64,000 bases of DNA from Paraniabella defluvii (GCA_019316985.1 CP079215.1:4340001-4404000); one strand, 5' to 3'. Counted from the stretch's first letter, positions 23,025 through 34,992 are shown. Notes: generated from the sequence alone by a model not told the origin. Numbers and translations: made by a program.

Positions 23025-23339
23025 ATGGATTATTTAATATTGGTAAATATGGATGCGATTACTGCTCAATTGGTACTTGGAATTATTCCGCTTGTAATCG
23101 GAATAGGACTTATCTACTGGATAAGCCGTAGAAAGTTTTACAGACGTAATGCTGTTGGTGCGAAGGGCTTTTCGAGCTTTGAATCGTCTGTATTTATTCG
23201 TTTAATAGAACGTATTGGTAAGTGGATTGCCTACGCTTTAGTTATTCTCGGTGTAGTTACCATTTGGTCTTATACACAAATGAAAAAGACTAAAGAAAAA
23301 CAGGGTGTGAAAGCAGAACAAATAGCTCCTTCCATTTAA
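23025..23339 (+). CDS. Small two-helix membrane protein
   Basis: About 100 residues with two hydrophobic segments (LVLGIIPLVIGIGLIYWI and WIAYALVILGVVTIWSY) separated by a basic loop (SRRKFYRRNAVGAKGFSSF). Similar short Bacteroidota proteins are often labelled molybdenum ABC transporter permease, which the sequence does not support. Function is unknown. Candidate starts are ATG 23025 and ATG 23049; neither has a strong ribosome binding site. The gene is followed by a good terminator, so it is a stand-alone unit. Confidence 0.55.
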   Translation: MDYLILVNMDAITAQLVLGIIPLVIGIGLIYWISRRKFYRRNAVGAKGFSSFESSVFIRLIERIGKWIAYALVILGVVTIWSYTQMKKTKEKQGVKAEQIAPSI

Positions 23340-23365
23340 CCATTCAGTGATATAGTTTTAAAAGA

Positions 23366-23399
23366 AATCGGATAGAAAAAAATGTTATCCGATTTTTTT
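23366..23399 (+). terminator. Rho-independent terminator
   Basis: The AATCGGATA and TATCCGATT arms are separated by 11 nt and followed by a T tract (GATTTTTTTG). It lies 27 bp downstream of the small membrane protein stop. Confidence 0.75.
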
Positions 23400-23510
23400 G
23401 TTTATGCCAAATACTTCCTTTCAAAGCCAATAATGAGTATCCTCATAGTTTTTAACCAGAATAGAAAGAATTTCTACTTCATAAGATTCCTTAGAATCTG
23501 CTTTTAAAAT

Positions 23511-24149
23511 ATGGTTGTCGGATTGGTCCTTGATTCCCGTTTACCAATTGGTATCGTTCCGGTTGGTTCTGCAAATGGACTTGCTAATGAGATACGCATT
23601 CCCAGAGATATTAATGAAGCACTAAATGTTGTTTTTGAAGAAAATCATGAAATTGAAATAGATGCGTTAAGGTTAAACAATACTCATTACCCGTTTCATT
23701 TAAGCGACCTTGGTTTTAATGCCCGGATGATTAATGAATTTGAGAAATTAGGGAGCTAGGAATGATAACTTATGCTAAAGCTTTTTCTATTCTTTGAAAG
23801 AAAGAAAAACGGCTTATATAAAATCGATGCAAATGGCAATTGTATTACAACACATGCCGAAATGGTTGTGATTGCTAATGCTGCAAGGTATGGTACAGGA
23901 GCAGTAATTAGCCCTTCCAGCAAAATTAATGATGGAACTTTTGAAATTGTTATTTTCAAGCCAATCCCGGCAAAAGTACTTTTGCACTTAACACTTTCTT
24001 CGTTTCTTGGAAATTTGGAAAATTCACCGTATGTTGATATAATTAAAACTACTGAAGCAGTGATAAAAACTGATTCACCTCAATATTTTCAGACTGACGG
24101 ACAGATTTTGGACAGAACCAGTGAAGTTAGTATAAGCTGTAATAGTTAG
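23511..24149 (+). pseudogene. YegS/diacylglycerol-kinase-type lipid kinase, both ends missing
   Basis: The surviving body contains the lipid-kinase signature LPIGIVPVGSANGLANEIRI, where the usual GGDGT loop would lie upstream. It also has HAEMVVIANAARYGTGAVIS and QTDGQILDRTSEVSI. The first about 80 residues, including the nucleotide-binding loop, are absent, so it cannot be active. A frame break lies near 23757. The 3' end is replaced by the IS481 copy: the codons after SIS come from the IS. Removing the IS and one 7-bp duplicate restores an open frame for about 22 more codons. It converges on dnaK. Confidence 0.75.
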
Positions 24150-25342
24150 TACTTGATCGTACAGTCAGGGACTAATTTTTAAATTTTCAAAAGGGATACA
24201 GATTAAATTAATTAGGCTGCTGGACTCACTTGATCCAGCAGTTTTTGTTTGGCTAAGGTAAGCGATTCTTTAAATGTTTGCATGGGAGTTTTACCGAAGC
24301 AATATTTGCCAGTGTGAGGTCGCTCATTGTTGTAATGATCCAGCCACTCGTCCAGATCATTTTGTAAAGCTTGAAGATCCTGATAGAGCTTTCTCCTGAA
24401 GGCGATTGCATAAAACTCATCCTGCATGGTACGGTGTAAGCGTTCGCAAATTCCATTACTTTGGGGATGGCGCACTTTCGTTTTGCTGTGATCTATGCCT
24501 TCAATCTGTAGATATAATTCATACTCATGATTTTCGGGCCTTCCGTTAAACTCAGTTCCTCTATCAGTAAGTATTCTGAGCATTGGTATTTCATGTTCGT
24601 CAAAGAATGGAAGGACTTTATCATTGAGAATATCGGCAGAGGTAATAGCATGTTTGCTTGTATAAAGCTTTGCAAAAGCTACGCGGCTATAGGTGTCAAT
24701 GAAAGTTTGTTGATAGATCCTACCTACACCTTTAATCGTGCCAACATAGTAGGTGTCCTGAGAGCCGAGATAACCTGGATGTTCAGTTTCAATTTCGCCA
24801 TGGGCTTCCTGTTTTTCTTTTTCCGCTCCATCGCTATAACCTGAGCTTCCGTAAGGATCAGGCCATCTTGAGCCACACGAGCTTCCAGAGCCTTCAGGCG
24901 CTTTTCAAAAATCTCCAGATCATGTCGTTGCCATACACAACGAACGCCAGCCGCTGAAATAAAAATACCCTGTTTCCGAAGTTCATTAGATGCTCTGGAT
25001 TGGCCATAGGCTGGAAAATCAAATGCCATTTTAACTACAGCATCCTCTACTGCAGGGTCTACACGATTTTTAGGAATGGGTTTACGACGGCTTATTTCTC
25101 TGAGTGCCTCTTCTCCTCCGGTCTCATAGAGTTGTTTGAGACGATAAAAACTGTCGCGGCTGGTGCCCATTAACTTACAGGCACGAGTCACATTGTTCAA
25201 TTGTTCGGCTAAATTGAGTAAGCCAACTCTGGATTTGATTAACTTAGTTGCAGAATTCATGATCTGACTTTTGGGGTTATTAATTTAGTTTGTCGTTACT
25301 CTAAATTAACCCCAACTGTCAGATTAAGTCTTAACTTCTACA
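24138..25342 (-). mobile_element. IS481-family insertion sequence, copy 2
   Basis: Same element as 7371-8574, here 1205 bp with TGTA...TACA ends. It is flanked by a perfect 7-bp target duplication TATAAGC (24131-24137 and 25343-25349), different from that of copy 1, so the two insertions were separate events. It is inserted in the 3' end of the lipid-kinase remnant, just beyond the terminator of the stress island. Confidence 0.93.
24212..25260 (-). CDS. IS481-family transposase (copy 2)
   Basis: Same transposase as in copy 1, with HTH, then DDE core residues D (TFIDTYSR), D ([10 protein letters not shown]) and E ([13 protein letters not shown]), ending LDQVSPAA. Only one frame break remains, in the A5GA5 tract near 24815, at the same place as in copy 1. 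Adding one A there gives a single frame of about 349 residues reading [13 protein letters not shown]. The shared break is either a recurrent homopolymer miscall or a genuine slippage site. Confidence 0.88.
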
Positions 25343-25382
25343 TATAAGCATTATAAAAAGGCTGTCACTATCATTGTTCCAT

Positions 25383-25415
25383 AAAAAAGGTTGCTCGAAA
25401 AAGCAACCTTTTTTT
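25383..25415. terminator. Bidirectional terminator downstream of dnaK
   Basis: Arms AAAAAAGGTTGCT and AGCAACCTTTTTT with a short loop form a hairpin with A and T tracts on both sides, so it can stop transcription from either strand. It lies 19 bp after the dnaK stop and ends the minus-strand island. Confidence 0.85.
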
Positions 25416-25433
25416 ATACAAAGCAGATAGCCA

Positions 25434-27373
<1,940 letters not shown>

Positions 27374-27374
27374 T

Positions 27375-27406
27375 TATCACTGAATTTATAATCAACTTAA
27401 GTGATA
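27375..27406. promoter_or_regulatory. Inverted repeat upstream of dnaK
   Basis: TATCACT and AGTGATA, 18 bp apart, lie 35-66 bp upstream of the dnaK start. This could be an operator for a dnaK-specific promoter. The arms are short, so chance cannot be excluded, and it is not a CIRCE element. Confidence 0.3.
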
Positions 27407-27481
27407 CACCAACAATGATGCCATTATGACATTTTTATTTGGTAGAAAAATGCCATATTGACGATTTAGGGGTTGACAATA

Positions 27482-28055
27482 TCAATTGTCCGAAAAATCC
27501 ATTAGTTCATTTGTTTTAAGAATAAGTTTTTCAAAGGATTGAACATCCATATCTTGCTTTGCCTTATTATCTAAAATATCGTTTCTTATTTCAACCGAAA
27601 CCATTGACATTTCATCTAACAAATCATCCAGGTCTTTTTCAGAAATCTTTTCATTTTTCGCCAGCTTAACAAACCGGATAACAAACTTATTGAACGCAAC
27701 CAAAACATTTTCACCAGCAATAAAAATCATTCGTTGGCTTAAAAGCCTTAATTCTATTATATCCTCGTGGGTAATCCTTTCTTTACGCACAATATCTTCC
27801 AATTGCTTTATAAGTTCCTGGTAAATGGTCGTTTTTAAAGTTAAAAACGAATACGTACCTCTTTGTTAAGCTCATTTTCGGTTTGTTTCCCCAGCAACGA
27901 CCAGGTTGTTAGGGCAGTTATTGTGAAACCTATAATGGCTGCAAATATCTCGTATGTAAAAGGTTCTGACTTTTCACTATTTAAAACCATACGCAAAATC
28001 AAATACCCAAAAAGAGTATAAGAGCTATTATTATCAGTTTTTTAAATGTGTTCAT
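27482..28055 (-). CDS. Uncharacterised membrane protein of the stress island
   Basis: About 190 residues after bridging one frame break near 27843. Two N-terminal membrane segments (KLIIIALILFGYLILRMV and FAAIIGFTITALTTWSLL) precede a helical, charged cytoplasmic domain (EDIVRKERITHEDIIELRLL ... EKISEKDLDDLLDEMSMV). I recognise no family. Its ATG directly abuts the stop of the MscS-like gene (TAAATG), so it is translationally coupled to a channel gene and may be an accessory subunit. Context suggests membrane stress. Confidence 0.55.
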
Positions 28056-28556
28056 TTAATTTGGTTGTGTTTTTTCCGCATTAATACCCTTGACGGTTTT
28101 TAGAAAGAAAGTATTATTTGGTACGTTAAAGATTCCTTCATCATCTTCTAATTCAGTAAACATCAGATTTACATTTAATGCTGTCGCTTGTACTTCAGGG
28201 TCATACAGCTTTATTTTCGAACCTATTTTGAAAGGGTTCATTATAAAAATAAATATTCCTGAAATAATATTGCTTAAAATACTCCATACAGCAAACAACC
28301 CAATTGCTACAACAGAGAGAAAACCACCAAGATATACCCAAACATTATTTGGGTTTACCCCAAATGATAAGCGTTAAAAAAATCAAAGCAATCCAAAAGC
28401 TATAGCAATCGTTTTTCTTACCAGAAATAGACGATGTGGTTCATATGAATAAAGTGCAGAAAGCTTAATAAGTCGTTTTTTACTTAACGCTTTCAGAAGG
28501 AATACAACTATCACCAAAATAATGGTTAATGCCATCTTTATGAAATTTGAGTTCAT
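28056..28556 (-). CDS. Small MscS-like mechanosensitive channel protein
   Basis: About 166 residues. N-terminal helices include MNSNFIKMALTIILVIVVF. A frame break near 28375 follows, then a pore-helix-like segment (LFAVWSILSNIISGIFIFIM). The MscS beta-domain start is NPFKIGSKIKLYDPEVQATA and the segment FNVPNNTFFLKTVKGI is also recognisable. It is shorter than E. coli MscS and lacks the C-terminal cage. A role in osmotic or turgor relief is inferred from the family. It starts about 50 bp after the antiporter stop and belongs to the same operon. Confidence 0.7.
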
Positions 28557-28605
28557 GGAATTGAAAAAGTCTGGGTTTAAATGGAATCCATTTACATCAG
28601 ATAAT

Positions 28606-29772
28606 TTAGTTATGAGATAATTTAGGGAGCTTATAAATGAAATTTTGTATTATCTCTATCCAAACAGAAGTTATCATCATGGTAACAGTTATTACAGCTA
28701 AGGTCATTTGATAACTATAATCGCCTATTACCCCCATGGAAGCAGCCGCACTAACAAGAACAAAACTAAATTCGCCAATCTGAGATAACAAAGCTCCGGC
28801 ATATATACTATCATGCCATGTACTGCCCATGCCTTTAAATATCATGGCATTTATTAAACTATTAATAACCATAACTGCAAGGGTGATTAACGATATAACA
28901 CCAATGTTTTGGTATGCGAAGTGTAGGTTAAGTTGCAAACCAACTGCTAAAAAGAAAAAGGCTAAAAAGAAAACACGAAAAGGGACCAGAGCATGGTCTA
29001 ACCATTGGGTGGACTTATCCTGTCCGACCAATATACCTGCCAAAAGCGCCCCAAAGCAGCCGATAACCCAAACCAATGACTTACCTGTGCCATTCCAAAA
29101 CACAAAACAAAACCCAAAAATACTTGCAAGTCGTGGTCTCGTATCAAATCATGCCTGAATGGAATTTTTATTAGTTTTTTGCGAATGGCGGCATGCATAA
29201 AAATCAATATGGCCAGACCGCCAAATACTGTTCTTGCTAACTCAATGGTCTCCAATTTACCTTTGGCCATAAAGTTTAAGGTAAGCATCATTGGTACGAT
29301 GAGTATATCTTGCATGATTAATACTCCGGATGTTAACAGCCCTATTTTACTTTTAATTTGCCCAGTGTTTGATAAATATTGAAAAATAATGGCAGAACTA
29401 CTTAAACTGATGACAAAACTCAAAAGTATAATTACCTGCCAGGACCAATTTAAAATTTGACCTGTTATAACCATGAAAACAAAACTGAGCAGCAATTGCG
29501 ATAATGTGCCCAGTAATGGTTTTTAAAACTTTTAGAAAAGTCGGGCAAGTTAATTTCTGCTCCGATAAAAACATGAGTAATATTACACCAAGTTCTCCGA
29601 TTTCGTTAATCGTTGATGAATTAGAAATAACCCCGAACACCTCAGGCCCCAGAATGATTCCCGCTATGATATAGGCAATAAAATAAGGTTGTTTCGCCCT
29701 TTTTAATAAAAGCGCTAAAAATAATATCGTAAGCGATACTATAACCAGTCCGTTTAACAATCCATGATTCAT
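28606..29772 (-). CDS. KefB/CPA2-type cation:proton antiporter
   Basis: About 390 residues with ten or more membrane helices. N-terminal GLLNGLVIVSLTILFLALLL and AYIIAGIILGPEVFGVIS match the CPA2 fold (Na+/H+ or K+ efflux), as does the GELGVILLMFL helix. The C-terminal half has GALLSQIGEFSFVLVSAAAS, the conserved QxGEFxFVL motif. Frame breaks lie near 29555, 29450 and 29020. There is no RCK/TrkA-N domain, so it is the short version. KefB-type antiporters are recurrent members of proteobacterial stress-tolerance islands. Confidence 0.85.
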
Positions 29773-29804
29773 TTCAAATAAAAGTTAAAGCATTCAAAGT
29801 TTTG

Positions 29805-30413
29805 TTATTGCACCATTTTCTGATGTTCTTTTAATTTAAATCCCAAAAAGAAATAAGTCACTGCCGATAGAAACGCATTAATTCCAAGCAACCAACCCGA
29901 AGCCAACAATACATCTTCAGGTTGGGTTATAAACATCCAGAGGATGATAGCTCCCAATATAACTGAGAATAATCCGCTAAATATCATCCACAATTCTCCT
30001 TTGATTTCTTTGCGAAGCCGAAGGGCTGTTATTATTTCTGATATGCCAACGAACATTGACCAAAAACTAATGCTGGCCCATAAAAAGCTGGCAATTACAA
30101 CAGTGGCAATTAGTGGAGAAACAATAACAGCAATACCTGCCAATATACTAATAATAGCGCTAAAAATAAGCCATCCATACCGCTTTCCCTTCCTGATTTT
30201 CCGAACCGATGCAATAATGCCAAAAATGCCATCAGCTAAGGCAAATGCACCAAAAACAATTGCCAGGGCAAGTATGGCTGTAACGGGCATAATAAAAGCC
30301 AACACAGAGAATATTAGCGCAAGGAAGCCTTTAATAATGAAAGCCCACCAGTTTGAGGAAATACTTCTTATTCCCTTTTGTTCGTCTTGAACTTCAATAC
30401 TAATTGTTGTCAT
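29805..30413 (-). CDS. hdeD: HdeD-family acid/envelope stress membrane protein
   Basis: A 202-residue intact protein with six membrane helices arranged as three hairpins, the HdeD/DUF308 pattern. Key segments are NWWAFIIKGFLALIFSVLAF, IVFGAFALADGIFGIIA and ASGWLLGINAFLSAVTYFF. HdeD supports acid resistance at high cell density in E. coli and is a standard gene of the transmissible locus of stress tolerance. It is 32 bp upstream of the antiporter gene on the same strand. Confidence 0.9.
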   Translation of the reverse strand: MTTISIEVQDEQKGIRSISSNWWAFIIKGFLALIFSVLAFIMPVTAILALAIVFGAFALADGIFGIIASVRKIRKGKRYGWLIFSAIISILAGIAVIVSPLIATVVIASFLWASISFWSMFVGISEIITALRLRKEIKGELWMIFSGLFSVILGAIILWMFITQPEDVLLASGWLLGINAFLSAVTYFFLGFKLKEHQKMVQ

Positions 30414-30547
30414 TTTTATTGTTTTTTAGTTTAAAAGTTTGAAACTATTTATTGCCTCGAATATATTTTTAATTAGACATCTGTTTTTAAACACTTATAA
30501 TCGTCAAAATTGACTTCAGCACTTCTATTTCCGTGGAACCCTCTTAT

Positions 30548-30988
30548 TTATTGCCTTTGGCGAGCTCGCAAGTTCGGTTCATGTCCTTGTTGTGGACGGC
30601 AGTGCATAAGGGTTTCATTAAGAAATAAATCAGACCATTTTTTTAACAACTCCCATTGAAAACGGCCAACTAAAGGATTGTCTGGGTTGCCATTAATCAT
30701 GGTTAGGCAATACGCCGTTTTAGACATTTGCCAGTCAATCTTTAAGGTATGCGAATCGTTGTTAGAAACGTACCTTTTGCTGAAGTGCTGCTCAAGCGGA
30801 AACCCTAAATTCCTGCAAATAGCCATTGCCCGTTTAATAGCCATCCCCAACTCCTTATCTGATTCGAAAAAATGTTCCATGGATGCAGCATTGAAGTGCA
30901 TTTCCAATTGTTCTATGGCTTCAATAAAAGCCCCAATATGCAATGGCACATCTTGGTTGTACGGAACTATTGTTTCTATCTTTTTCAT
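30548..30988 (-). CDS. Uncharacterised island protein downstream of sigma-like gene
   Basis: A 146-residue intact protein, soluble and without cysteine pairs or membrane segments. Residues 15-60 are helical (IGAFIEAIEQLEMHFNAASM) and residues 95-125 mixed (INGNPDNPLVGRFQWELLKK). It overlaps the 3' end of the sigma-like gene, indicating coupled expression. The C-terminus is basic (RPQQGHEPNLRARQRQ). I do not recognise the family. A regulatory partner of the sigma-like protein, for example an anti-sigma factor, is possible but rests on position only. Confidence 0.45.
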   Translation of the reverse strand: MKKIETIVPYNQDVPLHIGAFIEAIEQLEMHFNAASMEHFFESDKELGMAIKRAMAICRNLGFPLEQHFSKRYVSNNDSHTLKIDWQMSKTAYCLTMINGNPDNPLVGRFQWELLKKWSDLFLNETLMHCRPQQGHEPNLRARQRQ

Positions 30989-31583
30989 ACATTTTTATTT
31001 TTAGTTTTGATACAATACTGAATGTGATATCATCAATGATATTTTCGACAGCTTCAATTTGCATACGCATCGACTTTGCAATCTCATTAGCAGTCATTTC
31101 ATGTAGCCAGAACAGTTCAAAAGCCCGTTTAGCATTTTCATCAACATTAGCCAAAACCTCGTTTACAACGGGTTCTATTTCAATATCGGCCGGGAGTTCA
31201 ATTAGCGCATCGTTGTTGAGAATCTCATTGCCTAATTTTTTGTTCTCGTAAGAAATATCATCCAAATCTTCCTGCATGATAAGTTCTCCGTCTGCATCAG
31301 CGGTAAATTTTTCTTCCATGCTTAAAAGTTCTTCTTCAGCCAGCTTATCGAACGAAATATGTGCGTTTTTTGGGTAATGCTTTTCCATAAAACTTTCCAA
31401 AGTTTCGCGGGCAATTTGAAAACTCCATGGGGAGAACTCTTTGTCATTTTTAGGTCTTTCTTCAAATCTTTCATAAAGAGCAAGGTATATCTCATCCACC
31501 AAATCATCAATTGTAAACCCGCTGGCAACTTTTGTTTTGCTATACGAAAGATACCTGGCTACAAACCCGCGGATAGCAGGCAA
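30921..31583 (-). CDS. Sigma-70-like regulatory protein
   Basis: Residues 20-65 resemble sigma region 2 (FTIDDLVDEIYLALYERFEE, then FSPWSFQIARETLESFM). Residues 160-210 resemble a region-4 helix-turn-helix (KRAFELFWLHEMTANEIAKS and MQIEAVENIIDDITFSIVSK). A 90-residue acidic linker lies between them. The frame is open further upstream, to about 31675, without an ATG, so the true start may be earlier (IASKHLSQLNKLRNEEDKEH is in frame). The ClpB and HPF-like genes precede it. It may direct RNA polymerase to island promoters. Distance from canonical ECF factors makes function uncertain. Confidence 0.55.
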   Translation of the reverse strand: MPAIRGFVARYLSYSKTKVASGFTIDDLVDEIYLALYERFEERPKNDKEFSPWSFQIARETLESFMEKHYPKNAHISFDKLAEEELLSMEEKFTADADGELIMQEDLDDISYENKKLGNEILNNDALIELPADIEIEPVVNEVLANVDENAKRAFELFWLHEMTANEIAKSMRMQIEAVENIIDDITFSIVSKLKIKMYEKDRNNSSVQPRCAIAYWGFY

Positions 31584-31675
31584 AAGTTGTTTTATAAGGA
31601 AGTTAAAGTGTTCTTTATCCTCTTCGTTTCTTAGCTTATTAAGTTGGGATAAATGCTTGCTTGCTATGTTAAGTC

Positions 31676-31983
31676 TTATTTTTTTTTTTGTGAAGCTATA
31701 AATTGCCTTAAAAACCTGGATTTAAGCCGGGTCATTATTTGTTCAGCTAAGATCGCCGGTTCAGTGCCTTCAGCTTCTACAAAAACCTGGTTAGCTCCTT
31801 GTTTTAAATAAAAAGTTGCTTTTATCCCCTTATTGGTTTCTGTTAAATAAGCATCCAGTTTATTGGAATTAAGAAGAACATCCATGCGGTCAAACCATTT
31901 ATTATGATTTTTATGACCTCTCCAAACTGACTTGCCAATTTGCTATCTGTCAATAAATGTTTGTTATGAATTGTTGTTTTCAT
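31676..31983 (-). CDS. Possible HPF/RaiA-like ribosome-associated stress protein
   Basis: About 100 residues after a frame break near 31915. The start is MKTTIHNKHLLTDSKLASQ. The body, NKLDAYLTETNKGIKATFYL then GANQVFVEAEGTEPAILAEQ, follows the beta-alpha pattern and spacing of the hibernation factor (HPF/RaiA) domain, with a basic C-terminal helix. It is shorter than long-form HPF and the match is by eye. If right, it would dimerise or inactivate ribosomes during stress. It ends in a poly-A tract overlapping the sigma-like open frame. Confidence 0.4.
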
Positions 31984-32050
31984 CTTATTTCATTTTAAGG
32001 TTCATGAAAATATTTGCCTGCATTACTAAAAATGGTTAAATCAGATTATA

Positions 32051-34676
32051 TTAAGCTTCAAAACTTAGTTTTTCGTTTTCATTTTCGGGATCCCTGAATA
32101 CAATTTTATTATCAATAGCATCAATCACAATATGTGAATCGGGGTTTACCGTGTCCTCGAGCATGGCAACCGATAGTTCATCCAGGATTTTGCGCTGTAT
32201 CAGCCTTTTTAAAGGCCGGGCCCCAAATTGTGCATCAAAACCTTCTTTTTGCAGGTAGTCTAAGCAGTTATCTGTTACATAAAAAGTTATATTTTGCTTT
32301 GATAATACCTGTTGCAGGTGTGCCAATTGAATTCTTATAATTCCTTCCAAATCGTTTTTTGACAGCGGACGGAACATAATAACTTCATCAATACGGTTTA
32401 AAAACTCCGGTCTGATACTTGTTTTAAGCAATTCAAATAATTGCTTCCTTGTTCTATCAATAATATCTTCGGTATTTTTTTCTGTAATTTCGGAAAAGTT
32501 ATCCCTAATAATATCAGAACCTAAATTGGAAGTCATGATAATAATTGTATTTTTAAAATTGGCAATACGCCCTTTATTATCAGTTAGTCTTCCATCTTCC
32601 AATACCTGTAACAATATATTGAATGTATCAGGATGTGCTTTTTCTATTTCATCAAGTAAAACCACAGAGTAGGGTTTTCGTCTTACCGCTTCTGTTAATT
32701 GTCCGCCTTCGTCGTAACCAACGTAGCCCGGAGGCGCTCCAACCAGCCTTGAAACAGCATGTCGCTCTTGGTACTCACTCATGTCAATGCGAGTCAATAG
32801 TTTCTCATCATCGAACAAGTACTCTGCCAGGGCTTTGGCAAGTTCGGTTTTTCCAACCCCGGTTGTTCCGAGAAACAAAAACGAGCCAATGGGGCGGTTT
32901 TCATCGGACAGCCCGGTACGGCTTCTTCGTATAGCTGCCGCCACTGCATGTATTGCTTCATCCTGGCCTACGACCCGTCTATGCAGTTCTTCCTCAATAT
33001 GAAGTAGTTTTTGTTTTTCGCTTTGCAGCATCTTGCTTACCGGGATGCCTGTCCATCGGGATATTACCTCGGCAATATCTTCAGCGGTTACCTCTTCTCG
33101 TACCAACCTTTTACCATCCCTTTCATATTCCTGAAGTTTTGCAACCGCCTGTTTTAATAGCTCTTCTCTTTTAGGAAGTTCTCCATACCTGATTTCTGCT
33201 ACCTTACCTAAATCTCCTTCACGCTCAGCTTTTTCTGCTTTATACTTAAGGTCTTCGATAGCCTGTTTAATGTTTTGTATATTTGTAACTACCGATTTTT
33301 CATCTTCCCACAGGGCCATTAGTTGCTTGCGTTCGTCTTGAAGGTCGGCAAGTTGCATGGAAATGAGTTTTACCCTTTCTTTATCTTTTTCGCGTTTAAA
33401 TGCTTCCCGTTCTATTTCCTGTTGTTGAATTTTGCGGTCGAGTATGTCAATTTCTTCGGGTTTAGATTTCATCTCTAATCGTAGGTGAGCAGCGGCCTCG
33501 TCAATCAGGTCAATAGCTTTGTCGGGCAAATAGCGGTCGGAAATGTACCGAATGGAAAGTTGCACTGCTGCCACAATAGCCTCATCCTTAATCCGTATTT
33601 TGTGATAATTTTCATACCGTTCCTTTATACCCTTAAAATTGAAACAGAATCTTCTTCGGTAGGTTCGTCAATAAACACTTTCTGAAACCTTCTTTCCAAT
33701 GCTTTATCTTTTTCAAAGTATTTTTGAAATTCATTGAGGGTAGTTGCACCAATAGCCCTTAATTCTCCGCGTGCTAATGCAGGCTTAAGGATGTTGGCTG
33801 CATCCATAGCACTTTCACCTCCGCCACCGGCACCTACCAAGGTATGTATTTCATCTATAAAAAGAATAATCTGCCCATCTGATTCGGTAACTTCTTTTAC
33901 TACCGTTTTCAACCGTTCTTCAAATTCTCCCTTATATTTTGCTCCGGCTATCAGGGCTCCCATGTCGAGCGAATATATCTCTTTGGAAAGCAGGTCTTCG
34001 GGTACATCTTCATTAACTATCCGAAAAGCTATCCCTTCAGCTATAGCTGTTTTACCAACTCCCGGTTCACCTACCAAAATGGGGTTGTTTTTACTTCTAC
34101 GGCAAGAATTTGCAGCACCCTTCGTATTTCATCATCCCTGCCAATAACAGGGTCGAGTTTACCGCTCTGTGCGCGTTCGTTCAGGTTTATGGCGTATCTT
34201 GATAATGAATTGTAAGTATCTTCAGCACTATGACTGGTTACACGCCCTCCTTTTCGTAACTCTTTTATGGCAGAAGTTAAATCTTTTCGTTCAGCCCACT
34301 GTCTTTCAATAAACTGGCAACCGGGTCGTTTACTTTCATCAGTCCGATAATGATATGTTCCAACGATACATAATCATCTTTCATACTTTTGCAGCACTTT
34401 GGGCTTTTGTTAATGCCTCGTTGGCCGTGTGGCTAAGGTACTGTTGCCCTCCGCTTACTTTAGCATACCCGGTTACAATACTGTCAAGAGCTGCAGTTAC
34501 ATGCTGATGATTTATTGAAAGCTTTTTAAAAATAAAGGGGATTACATTTTCATCTACCTCCATAATACCTTTAAGCATGTGTCCACATTCTATAGCCTGA
34601 TGCTCATTTTCCATTGCAAGTTGCTGTGCCGTTGAATGGCTTCCTGCGATTTTATAGTAAACTTGTCTAGTTGCAT
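32051..34676 (-). CDS. clpB: ClpB-type disaggregase (Hsp100)
   Basis: AAA+ disaggregase that works with DnaK to resolubilise aggregates. About 875 residues. The N-domain reads [15 protein letters not shown] and [22 protein letters not shown]1 has Walker [15 protein letters not shown] and Walker [14 protein letters not shown]. The coiled-coil middle domain is near 33100-33450 ([20 protein letters not shown]). NBD2 has Walker [16 protein letters not shown] and Walker [16 protein letters not shown], followed by the C-terminal D2 small domain. Frame breaks lie near 34630, 34375, 34290, 34085 and 33620. Presence of the M-domain and absence of a ClpP-binding IGF loop point to ClpB, not ClpA/C. The thioredoxin gene lies 13 bp upstream. 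Confidence 0.93.
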
Positions 34677-34689
34677 ATATTTTAGGTTT

Positions 34690-34989
34690 TTATAAATTTA
34701 GATTTATTAAATTAATTAATTGCGGTTTAGAGGCCACGCCGGATTGCCTCCAGATAATTTGCCCGTTTTTAAATAAAATTAACGTTGGCACGCCTTGCAC
34801 ACGATATTGTTGTGCTATTGCCGTATTCTTATCAACATCAATCTTTATAATCCGTGCTTTGCCTTTGATTTCAGCAGACACTTCTTTAAGAATAGGAGCC
34901 TGCATCTTGCAAGGGCCACACCAGTCGGCATAAAAGTCCACTAAAACCGGTTGTTCACTTTTAATAATTTCGTTAAAAATCCCTTTCAT
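34690..34989 (-). CDS. trxA: Thioredoxin
   Basis: A 99-residue intact thioredoxin with active site VDFYADWCGPCKMQAP. The cis-proline loop is VQGVPTLILFKNGQ. There is no signal peptide, so it is cytoplasmic. It reduces disulfides in damaged proteins. It sits between the FtsH remnant and clpB, with only a few bases separating it from each. A thioredoxin is also a regular member of the proteobacterial stress-tolerance islands, where it has been linked to oxidative and heat survival. Confidence 0.93.
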   Translation of the reverse strand: MKGIFNEIIKSEQPVLVDFYADWCGPCKMQAPILKEVSAEIKGKARIIKIDVDKNTAIAQQYRVQGVPTLILFKNGQIIWRQSGVASKPQLINLINLNL

Positions 34990-34992
34990 ATC

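Noticed and set aside
23025..23339. Molybdenum ABC transporter permease
   Set aside because: Only two hydrophobic segments and no permease motif; only a small membrane protein can be supported.
7371..25342. Composite transposon formed by the two IS481 copies
   Set aside because: Each copy has its own matching 7-bp target duplication, so they inserted singly. The interval between them is element backbone, not the stress island.
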